From Pisolithus tinctorius (Eukaryota > Basidiomycota > Agaricomycetes > Boletales > Pisolithaceae), in NCBI GenBank assembly GCA_024663395.1, contig JANFAH010000141.1:1-58945 (forward strand): DNA of 58,945 nucleotides. Direction: 5' to 3'. A program made the position numbers and the translations under genes. This document shows, in pieces, positions 20,738 to 30,116 of this stretch (position 1 is the stretch's first letter; each line of letters begins with the position of its first letter). The notes under the pieces are model-generated. The model did not search any database and was not told where the DNA came from. It was given only the letters and a program-made list of their open reading frames with translations.

Positions 20738-21510
20738 GACTCTGACCTCTCCGCAGGCAGAGCAGTTGGAGTGGCGGCCTTGGCAGCACGGGCCTTGGCA
20801 GCACAGGAAGTCAACCTTGGGCAGTCCTTGGTGGAGTGACCAGGTTCACCACAGAAGAGGCACAGCCCACCAGTAAGGCAGTGGAGCTGCTCAGCTGCTG
20901 TGAGCTTGCCATCTTTTCCGAGGAGATGGTTGATGTCAGACTTTGGCGCTTCGGCCTTTTTAGAGTCGGACTTAGGGGCAGAGGATGATGTGGAGGGTTT
21001 CAGCTTTGAGTCAGAGGTGCGGAGCGGAGTTCTTTCGGCAGGAGGAGGCTTGGTGGAGTGGGAGACTTCTGACCTGCGCTCCCAGTAGCGTGCATCTACT
21101 GTCTGGGCCAACCCATGGAGTGCATGAAGAGTGGCAGGCTTGCTGACACGGGACACTTCATCCTTGATGCAGTCAGGAAGACCCGAGTAGAAGCAGTGGT
21201 GGAGTGCACCTTTGCCATAGTCCTTTACCTGAGAAGCCCAGTGGTTGAACTCCACTAAGTACTTCGCAATACACAAAGAGTCCTTCATGGTAAGATTTTC
21301 CAGATGCTGGACAGCATTGGCAGCAGCATCATGAGGGCTGAAGTTGGTAGTGAGCTCATGGAGGAACTCGCAGTGGTCCTCCATCCACAGTGGATGATTA
21401 AGGTAATCATCCAGATTGAGAAGATCTGGTTTGAACCAGGCCAATGCCATGCCCTTAAGGTAGGACTGCGCATATGTGACCTTGGCTCTGTCGGAGCGGA
21501 ATGGTTTCAT
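20728..21510 (-). pseudogene. Gag of copy B, N-terminus missing
   Basis: The open frame begins within the capsid region (KPFRSDRAKVTYAQSYLKG) and runs through MALAWFKPD, EFNHWASQVKDYG and the zinc knuckle CLFCGEPGHSTKDC to the stop after SERSESKN. Copy A has about 170 more residues upstream (4664-5170). Apart from the truncation there are no internal stops. The first apparent Met at 21510 probably lies in non-element sequence at the breakpoint. Confidence 0.85.
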
Positions 21511-21511
21511 G

Positions 21512-22625
21512 CATCCAGGAGCTGATCATGCCAGTAAGCACCCCAGACAATGTTCCTATCCTCACTTGACTCCCATGCAGTATATTGGGCCGTTCATCAG
21601 CTTAGGCTCACCTGTCATCCCGTCCAGTATCATTTCCCTTTCCATCCAAATGACCGGTTTGATCCAGCAGTCATGGATGCAATGGCATGGATGGCAACAG
21701 ATTTTGCCTATGTGGTACTACGATGGATGGACCTTTGGGAGGAAGCAGAGAGATCCCTCCATCAAATCGCTGATTTGGACAACTTCTATGACCCATTCGC
21801 TGCGATAGGCCTTCAGCAGTTTGCAGCACAACCTCAATACCTGGCCCGGCAGTCAGTCATGGACATGATCTTCATGTACATGAGCTGCTGCATCAATACT
21901 GCCGTTTGGCACCTAGTACAACTGCCGACCATGGCCAAATGGCCAGCAAACTGGTATCACAATCTCTGCATTGATATGGTGAGTGTTCTGTGCTAGAGAG
22001 ATTGCAAGGCATTGACTCACTATTATTCAGAGTACCCTGGACTGTCTCATCCTGATAGCAGTCATGCAAAATTGTTATCAGCTCCCATTTCCCATGTTGT
22101 ACATGCTGCAACATATGGGGGGATGGACAGAAGAAACCTTCCGCAATGCCCTGTCTCGTGTTCCAGAGGCGCAGATGTCCGATACCTGCTCGCACATTAT
22201 GGAATTACTGCCACAGTGGACTCTGCACCTGCAGGAAGATGGCAGGTTTGTGCTTCTGTGGTGGTTGATGGCTGCATCGAACTATGCAAGCGACTCACGC
22301 GTTTTGTGCTCTGATGAGGTGCAGACCATTGTGCAAAGGTATTTCAGGGTACAAGCTCCAAATTTCAACTGTCATAGGCAGGGAATACTGACAATATACT
22401 TAGGACCTTTGGCCATCGGACAAGTCCCCCATCAAGGATCGCCTCCATGGGACATTGGAATGCCAGGTGGAGAGTTACATGAACAATGCATGCAGAGTAG
22501 AGGCGCTTCTCCCTGACCTTAATGCTGAAGTAGAAGAATTATTTGAGTGGTTGACATGCATGGCCCAGATGTTGGGATTGTACACCGATGGGGCTAGATG
22601 CGAATTGTGTGCTTGTGTAGAGTAG
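21512..22625 (+). CDS. Unrecognised spliced gene, 5' end cut by copy B junction
   Basis: I do not recognise this protein. A likely intron (GTAAGC near 21535, CAG at about 21582) leads to an exon reading WAVHQLRLTCHPVQYHFPF and DAMAWMATDFAYVVLRWMDL to LCIDM. A second intron (GTGAGTG to ATTATTCAG, about 21979-22030) and a third 53-bp one (GTACAAG to TACTTAG, from about 22350) restore a single frame: LPFPMLYMLQHMGGWTEETF, then RYF joined to DLWPSDKSPIKDRLHG and FEWLTCMAQMLGLYTDGA, ending CELCACVE and TAG near 22625. Consistent splicing argues for a real gene rather than chance. Upstream coding sequence appears to be lost at about 21.51 kb. It is convergent with the TET/JBP-like gene. Confidence 0.55.
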
Positions 22626-22758
22626 ATATAATCATCTCCCACTGCACCTGGCATGACAGAGAATGATATGCAAAGAACCATGATTTTGGCACAATGATGA
22701 CCCCGAACATTGAGAATGATCTTTTGATATGCCTCAATAAATTAATATGCCCATGTCT

Positions 22759-24000
22759 TTATGTCTGTGCTGCCCACAAATCCCTTGCTATGTCTGATAT
22801 GTGCGGCCTCTCACATAGTGGGACTTGAACATATCGATGGACATTCTCTCGCATGTAATATGCCAGGCATGCCCAATTGCCATCTATGCTGTCGACTTGG
22901 TGAATCAATGCCGAACCCACAAGTGCAATTACAGTGCCTGGATTGTACTGCAGCCGTATTCCGAGCTCCGGGACCAAGAAGTGGAGCTGCAGATAGTTGC
23001 CGATGGTAAGCAGGGTATCTAGCCATACCTTCTGGCCATTTGTATCTTTATGTGTGGGTGAAGCGCAATTCACCATTACTGACATAGAACTGTAGACCGA
23101 GTTCCACATTGGCAAGACAGCCTCCATATCTTCATCCTGCCATTCGGCAGCCTTTGATCTGAGTCATCTTATTGCCTCCCATCCGTGCAGGTACATTTTC
23201 GGGTGCATGATACGCAGTGCTCCCGATAGGACGGCTTGTAGCCCAGCCATGCACTGCAGCCATTCACATACCTCCTTCGGTTGCAATTTTGACTTTAAGA
23301 GTCACAATACTTCTGGATGATGTGCATCATTGCTCAGCTTGAAACTGCATTTCAGCCTGACCCATGTGCCAATAGCGTATTCCCTACCCCACACCCTTGT
23401 TGAAACCATGCAGGTGAGAGGTCTATCGTGCCTTTAAGATTTGCATCGTTGTGAAAGTTTTTCCCATCGTTCCGCCATCCTCCCATTCCATTTGACTTCA
23501 GGCTCCATTGAAGTGGAATGCTGAGCAGTCCAAGAGAATTCCAAACTTCTGACTGCTCCCCATGTTAGCGTTGCAAGCAATCCGAAATTCAGAAGGTCAA
23601 CCTGATAGGCTTGGCTGATGGCATTTGGAAGATACCATAGCAGGATGCTGCCCTCCTTGTCGATCACCACTGTAGGACATGTAATTTCCATATCGTTTGA
23701 ACAGGCCAGGTCAGTCTGAACACCCTGCTTTATGTCATGGGTCACTTGTTGATGCTTTTAATCACTTTTCATTTGGTGGATCTTGTGTACTCACCGCATT
23801 CTTGATATGCTTGTATGATGATGGCCAGAATGTGATCCGCCTCGCAAGCTATTTGCATTGGAATGGATATTGCCGGCAGGGCACATGGGCCATCCACTAT
23901 TTCTTCATGCAGCCTTGCCATCATGTACTGGCAGACAGCGTCTGTTAGATGCATTTGCCAATCATTGGAGGTGTTGGCAGGATGTTGCACAGCAGCCATT
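22759..24000 (-). pseudogene. TET/JBP-family 2-oxoglutarate/Fe(II) dioxygenase, decayed
   Basis: The C-terminal ORF (23127-22759) has the double-stranded beta-helix features of the fungal TET/JBP family: the Fe ligands H and D in SPTHKDTNG (residue 26 of the ORF), the distal His in GSALIHQVDSI (residue 76) and the Arg of CLAYYMREN (residue 93), a candidate 2-oxoglutarate contact. Upstream, CPTVVIDKEGSILLWYLPNA and GPCALPAISIPMQIACEAD, in separate frames, match the preceding region as I recall it from Agaricomycete homologues. LSPAWFQQG is another piece. In-frame stops (PEVL-stop-LLKSKL; stop before LRSKAAEW) and frame changes show decay. Active members oxidise 5-methylcytosine in DNA. Family call from motif recall; no search was run. 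Confidence 0.65.
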
Positions 24001-24429
24001 CAATTTCAGTCAAGAGGTAGATGGCCCAATGGAAATCCTGAAATGCAAGAGTACCGACGCCACATTTGCAATATTTTTGACTTATGACATGAGTTGGCAC
24101 CCAATATGTGGTCAACCGCCTGGAAAGGCAATCGAAGCTATCAATGGTGCATTGATATTGCACCTTCAATTCCAGCTTGAAAATCAGATCGGATATGATT
24201 TCTGGAGGCCACACTCAATACTGCAACAATTTGGTGATGACATGGGCTGGATACATTTCCTCTACTGGTTGTTCATGTACTTTGCTATCATCTATGATAG
24301 CGACAGTGGACACCTCCACAGGTTGCAACGACAGGCACCATATCAATAATGAGCATGTCTTCCATCTTGGTTTAGCCTTGCCCAACCTTCTTGGAGATGC
24401 CTGTCAGCAGAGTGGGGAGGAATCTGCCA

Positions 24430-26530
24430 CATATGCGACACAGTCGGCCATTGGGTTTGACTTGCAGACCACCCATGGACTGGCCCGTTGCTTGCTTTTG
24501 ATTGGATCAGATATATCCCAGAGGCCCTGCCCATTGGTTGCGACTGGTACAATCTTCCTTCTATTTGCCCATTTGTGGTTTGCAATGTCATCCAATATCT
24601 ACCCGATGGGCCCACCCATAACATTTCACATGCACAACATTACTTGTATGGGCTCTTCCATGGGTTGTCACCTCATCTGAGATATATTTGACAGGCCTGT
24701 TCGCATTATCCAATCGAAATTGTATCCGTTCAATGGGCCTGTCCCTGATTTCGAACACCATCTGCTATAGACACAATTGGCCCTCCCATAACATTAGTTG
24801 GATAGAATTCACCATGGACGGGCCCGTCCATAGGTTTCGACCCCATCCAAGATACAACTGTCGTGCCTTCCTATATGATTTTTTGGATGGAACATCCCAT
24901 GCACAGGCCCGTTCTTGTCGCACAAATTATCCAATATGTACCTGATGGGCCTCCCCATAAGATTTGTTGGATGGGTCCTCCCATGCATGGGCCCATCCAT
25001 CGGTTGAGACCTCATCTGTTATATACATGGCGGGCCTGCCATATGTTAATATACATGCCACACCCCTTCTACAGGCCTGTCCTCTTGTTACCACATCATC
25101 CGCTATATACCCGATGGCCTGCCCATAAGATTTGTTGCATGGATCATCCCATGGACAGGCCCATCCATGGGTTGAGACCTTATCTGTTATATACATGGTG
25201 GGCCTGCCATATGTTAGTGCTCATGCCACACCCCTTCTATGGCCCATCCTCGTGTTACCACATCATCCACTATATACCCGACAGGCCTGCCCATAAGATT
25301 TGTCATATGGATCATCTCCTTTCCTGGCGCGTCGATGGGTTGAGACCTCATCCACTATATACATGGCAGGCCTGCCATATGTCAGTGTACATGCCACCCT
25401 CTTTTACGGGCCCGTCCATGTGTTACCACATCTTCCACTATATACCCGACAGGCCTGCCCATAACATTCGTCACATGGCTCGTCTCATTGTCGGGCCTGT
25501 CCATGGGATGAGACCTCATCCGTTATATACATGGCAGGCCTGCCATATGTTAGTGTACATGCCGCACCCCTTTTACGGGCCCATCCGTGTGTTACCACAT
25601 CATCCGCTATATACCCAACAGGCCTGCCCATATCATTCATCGCATGGATCATCTCATTGCTGGGCCCATCCATGGGTTGAGACCTCATCAGTTATATACA
25701 TGGCAGGCCTGCCATATGTTAGTGTACATGCCACACCCCTTTTACGGGCCCATCCGTGTGTTATGACATCATCCACAATATACCCGACAGGCCTGCCCAT
25801 AAGATTTGTCGCATGAATCATCCATGGGATGAGACCTCATCCATTATATACATGGCGGGCCTGACATTTGTTGGTGTACATGCTGCCCCCCTTCTACGGG
25901 CCTGTCCTCATGTTACCACATCATCTGCTATATACCCGACAGGCCTGCCCATATGTTCCCATGGATGTTTCATCCATTCCCTGGGCCCCCCCATGGGTTG
26001 CAACCCCATCCGTGATATACATGGTGGGCCTGCACATAAGATCCAGGCCCTACCCATATCTTCTTATAGCTATCGCACCCCTCCCACTGACTCACCCTGG
26101 GGTGTAACATCATCTGATATTTTCCTGACAGGCCTGCCCATAAGATTAGACAGGTAGAACACCCCTTGGACAGGCCCATCAATTGGATGTCACATCATCC
26201 GCCATATTAGCAATGGGCCTGCCCATATTTTCTGACTGGTTCCTTATCCCTTTGATGGGCCCGACTATCAGTTTCAATGGGTGCAGCATGCTTCAGACAG
26301 GCCTGTCCATGGGTTGTGGCACACCCACTGTATGCATGATGGGCCTGACAATAAGTTGCAACGGATTGACTCTTGTAATATACTTGTCACGGGCCTGCTC
26401 ATTTCCTGCTGTCACTCTGGGCTTTCAGGCCTCTTCATATGTTATGACTTAATTAATTTGACGGGCCCACATCAGGCTCTACATGAGTAATGGTAATTTG
26501 GCACGCAGGCTACCCATATGTTGTGACTAA
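24430..26530. repeat. 84-bp satellite array with 168-bp dimer units
   Basis: Roughly 25 degenerate copies of an 84-bp monomer, each with a GGCCTGCC(C)ATA block and a TATATAC block. In the central part two monomer types alternate: the anchor ATATGTTAG recurs at 25041, 25209, 25377, 25545 and 25714 (168, 168, 168, 169 bp), and ATAAG at 25125 marks the half-way point. Because 84 is divisible by three, one frame stays open (24863-25816) and translates into a 28-residue period; this is most simply a by-product of the repeat. Confidence 0.9.
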
Positions 26531-26631
26531 GCTGACTACATGGGGTCATTATCCACACCAGACAGCATGGGCAAAATAAGGGCCTAGTACTTCACTTTAC
26601 CAGCCAATGGATATCTGTCCTCAAGTTATCC

Positions 26632-27015
26632 ATGATGTGGGAATGTACAAGCCTCCGCACAGCAGCCATATCTTGGTTGGGTAGTAGCAGTGCGACTCTT
26701 GGCAATGTTGAGAAGGTTGCGCTCGCCATGCAATGTGACATCAAGGGCTGGCTACTTCCTTCTCTTCTCGCACTGGCCCAAAGACACGATCCAATTACTG
26801 TAGAGGAAGGTAGGCGTTTGGGTATTGAAACGTCAATGAAGTTGGCATCGGTGCGGGAGGGGCTTCGGCTGGAGAGACTGTATGCACTTCAACCATTTCG
26901 ACCGTATAATGGCGGCGGGGAGGGTTCTAAACTTGTTGTCGGTGACAGGGACCCCACAGCTGCACGACTGGACTTCACACCCATGATACAGAAGGTTTTC
27001 GAACTACAAGTGTAG
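26632..27015 (+). pseudogene. BTB/POZ-type protein, C-terminal fragment
   Basis: The frame VALAMQCDIKGWLLPSLLAL, ITVEEGRRLGIETSMKLASV and REGL resembles the helical region that follows the BTB fold in many Agaricomycete BTB proteins (a cell-position helix, then LTLEEGRRLG.ET...). About 127 residues remain, ending FELQV. The BTB core itself is not found upstream, where satellite DNA begins, so the gene is probably truncated. BTB proteins are usually dimerising adaptors; no specific role can be assigned. Confidence 0.55.
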
Positions 27016-27303
27016 GACTTCAGTACATATGTCATATAATAGATTTGAATGATAAACGTGATTATGGGTCATCTGTGAGAGCCTCGTTCTAGTGGTAGGT
27101 ATTCCCTAACCAAGCGCGCAAGTACCACGCGGATTGTATGACAGAATCGAAATGTTATTTGTTTGTTTCGTTTTATGTTCAAAGATTGTGGAAGGCACGA
27201 TACACGAAATTGTAATTGTTTCAGAGGGGCCACTTGTACAGGGAGTAGAGGTAGTTTATGCACGACAACTATGACAAAATTTGTGCACTTGGGCACCCCC
27301 TAC

Positions 27304-29296
27304 CTAGGACATGACTACCATGAAAGGAACCGTACAACCCATATCCTGCTCCTGCCCCTGGTATCTAAGGAAATAGATCTGATACACTCTCGAAGGTGAC
27401 ACTCTCGGGAACCTTTTCGAAAATACCATGCTATAAGCACAAAAATCAAAACATTCCGTAAATAGCGCACGAAAGAAGACAGTGATACGCACATTGCGGT
27501 TAGTCTTGTGTTTGGACTGTTTCCCCCACTTATCCTTACAGTATTGTTCAAACTCGTTAAGCGGTGCAATGGTCGGCTTCCAAGAAATTCCAAATGCTTG
27601 CTTGAGCGTATCGAGGGTGAGCATGTGTTGCGGCCTCGTAAGCGTTGTGGGGGCATAAAGGATGCTCTCGTGGAACACCATGCCTGGCTTGATCGCACCA
27701 CCTTGCAAGCGTGTCTGAGGTTGAATGAATCGCTTCAAGTCGCCAACCAACTCCGCATATCCGTTGCCAGGTTGGGCTGCTCCCCACGGATCAGGCTGAG
27801 GCTGCGCAATCTTCTCAATAAACGAAGTATCGATGTTGATGAAGGACTTGATCTCTCCCTAGTTTCAAGCCATCCTATGTCAGGTGACTCCACAAAATCT
27901 TTGAGAATCATACACACCACCATCCAGAACAATGCCAAGTCAGAGAGGTCGTGCTTCTCGTAACCTCCACCAACATCACAATGGGAACCGGGAAACCACA
28001 CCTACAGGACCCCCTGTATGTCAGATATTCGAAAGGAAGGAACGTTGACAAAAGCTGACGTCCCTGCTTAATGACTTGGTTGTCGCGCCAGCCGCCCTTC
28101 GGCATCTCCCAAAGGGTCGGCAAGAAACGGTCTCGATTTTCCTGCAGAGACAGCGCATGCAGTGCAATATCGATGCTGGCCGGAAGACTGGGATCTGTTA
28201 TGCCGAGGGTATCTCTGATGGGAGTAAGGGGAAATTTATAGACAGCATCAACGGTGTCCCATACGCCCACGCATCTTCGAGGAAGCGGAATTGTATCAGC
28301 AACAACAGAGAGCAAGGTCTATGGCTGATCGAATGAAATTACTCACTTGATCCTGGTCTGACACGTGCCAGATGGAATCGCCGGGTGTTGGCCATTGGCA
28401 AGAGCAGACCAGATCTTAAAGAAGTCTCCGAGCTGCTCTCTCTCCAAGAGCCCAATACGGTCCTTTCACAAATGATTTTGAGTAAAGCAATCAGAAGATC
28501 TACTAAAGCTACTAACAATTAATCCAGATAGCTTTCGAGCTGTGTAGGCACCCCTGGTCAGGTTTGTTAATTGTCAGCAGCGGTAACTAGGAAAACGACT
28601 CGCCTGGAAAATCTAGATGGCAAGGACTTGTCAGTAGTTACAAGGGACCATTTGGATCATAACCCACCCGAAGATACATATCTCATCGCCCACTTCAAAA
28701 TTCTGGGCGATAAATGCATATGCATCTCGAATCTTACTTGCTGAAATATCATGAATGTCCAATTACGCAGGTAAACACCTGACAAACTGACCCACTGCCG
28801 TGCCATAAGCCTCTGGAAAGGGGAATGGCCGCATCAGCAACCGAGACGTTCGAAACGACGGGAACAGTCACTCAACGAAGAAGCGGAGCTGCGCCCGCGA
28901 AGTTACCATTAAAATCGGATTCAGAGCCGACCCCGCTCAAGTAAAGGACTATTTGACGCTTCGGCTTATCACCACTGGTTTTTATGTATAGCTAGTTGAA
29001 ATGGAATCTCATCTCTGAAGCAGCGACATACGCAGAGGTTTGTTGGATGGCCCGCGCTAACGTGGACATGAGTATTTGAATAAGCCGAGTTGCTCTGATT
29101 GTCAGAGGTAACTTACAAAGGCGCAGAACGTTGGTAGCAAACTGGCGTGGTGCATGTACTGGTGCGACAAAACGGACGTCAGACCTGCTGCGTCAAGACC
29201 AGGGAAATACAGCACACCTTCAGTACCTGTGAGAGTTCCATCTGCACCGGTACCGTCGCAGAAAACGAGTAGCATCTTGGGACTGGGAGGAGACAT
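27304..29296 (-). CDS. Tle1-like (DUF2235) alpha/beta hydrolase, possibly frameshifted
   Basis: Exon 1 starts MSPPSPKMLLVFCDGTGADG, the usual DUF2235 opening. Later exons carry FATNVLRLSRAIQQ, RQIVLYLSGVGSESDFNGN, KIRDAYAFIAQNFEVGDEI, the nucleophile-loop region ending GAYTARKLSGLI, GVWDTVDAV, ALHALSLQENRDRFLPTLW and VWFPGSHCDVGGGYE with the catalytic His/Asp region. The intron after WRDNQ (GTCATT to CTGTAG) joins cleanly to VWFPGSH. The C-terminal part (GDLKRFIQPQTRLQ, VFHESILYAPTTLTRPQHML, APLNEFEQYCKDKWG) is in another frame: near 27862 (ETRE then IKSFINID) one base appears missing, with no credible intron. Frame use in exon 1 is also unresolved. Family members hydrolyse lipid esters; fungal substrates are not established. 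Confidence 0.75.
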
Positions 29297-29452
29297 AATG
29301 ACTGATGCGCGTAAGGTGAAAGGACTCGGAGGACCTGGGGGATTAGTGCTGTCCTGGGGAGTATTTATGCATTCCGAAGTTGGTCAGGTTTCCCCTTGGA
29401 TTGGCAGATAGGCAGGAGATCGGCCTGACATGTAACCCCTGGCGGCGAGCTA

Positions 29453-29620
29453 GGTTCTGAGAAAAAGCTTGAACGAAGACTGCGGATGTTTTTTCGCCCC
29501 GAGCGAGGAACGAATGGTGGATTGGACAACATTCTACCTGTCAAAGGTCCTGAGATAAAGCTTGAACGGAAGCCGCGGAAGTTTTTTCGCTCCGATGCGA
29601 GGAACGACAGGTGGATTGGA
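29453..29620. repeat. Tandem duplication of 74-75 bp, offset 93 bp
   Basis: GGTTCTGAGAAAAAGCTTGA (29453 on) and GGTCCTGAGATAAAGCTTGA (29546 on) begin two copies that both end GTGGATTGGA (29526 and 29620). The copies differ at about ten positions. They lie just upstream of the DUF2235 start. Confidence 0.8.
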
Positions 29621-29756
29621 AGTCCCCCCACTTGTCACGTGACATTGCCGGCGGCATTTGTTTGACATTGAATATGTTCCTGTGGCTGTGTTGGATAGCG
29701 GAAGTCTCTTGTGGGCAAGCAAGTCGACCGGCATCGATCGACCCGATAATAGAACA

Positions 29757-29987
29757 TCGCAATCAACGAAATATTCAGATCCTCCGTCCTTGGTGCTGTT
29801 ACTGCGGGCGTGAGTCCACCGTTGGTGTTCTCCCTCCAGGCTCCAGGGCCCTTCCCAGGCGTCCCTCCAATGGCTTTTCCACTCCGCGGCATGCTCGGAT
29901 TCCCTCCCTGGTATGTCTTGCCGTGTGGCTGTGCATAGCTAATTCTATTTTCCAGTCCCCCACCCCCTGAGGACGTATAGGAAATAG
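29757..29987 (+). pseudogene. ZNF207/BuGZ-like gene, left fragment
   Basis: The plus strand reads ILRPWCCYCGRE, matching the first zinc-finger strand of BuGZ/ZNF207 proteins (PWCxYCxREF). It passes at once into a Pro/Gly/Met-rich stretch in another frame (GPFPGVPPMAFPLRGMLGF), typical of their low-complexity C-terminal half, then a canonical intron (GTATGT at about 29912, TTCCAG at about 29955). The rest of the finger is missing, so an internal deletion has occurred. The KDZ element begins at 29988. Homology rests on motif recall. Confidence 0.4.
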
Positions 29988-30012
29988 AACCTCCGGCGGA
30001 TTTTGTCCGGCA
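29988..30012. repeat. Left terminal inverted repeat of the KDZ element
   Basis: Pairs with 35017-35041. The shared terminal core is AACCTCCGGCG, followed by an A/T-rich stretch and TCCGGC. Confidence 0.65.
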
Positions 30013-30116
30013 TTTTGCCTGGCGTTTTGCCCGGCGCTTACATAACATACATTAAGTAATACACATTTCCAGCCCCGCTAGGGCTGAGATGCGGCGAGTG
30101 GCCTGCTGGCGGCTGC

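Larger units (their letters stand above)
15413..21510 (-). mobile_element. Ty3/gypsy chromovirus, young copy B, 5'-truncated
   Basis: Minus strand. The 3' LTR is 15413-16239, the polypurine tract follows and is interrupted by a solo LTR (16255-16968), then pol (17003-20737) and gag (20728-21510). Homology to copy A stops around 21508, within gag, so the 5' LTR and the first part of gag are missing. Only two in-frame stops were found in pol. CG dinucleotides are common, unlike copy A. Its LTR is a different subfamily (827 bp) from the LTRs of copy A. Confidence 0.9.

Noticed and set aside
24863..25816. A 317-codon open frame on the plus strand
   Set aside because: It is a frame through an 84-bp satellite whose unit is divisible by three; no splice or start context, and the minus strand is also partly open.
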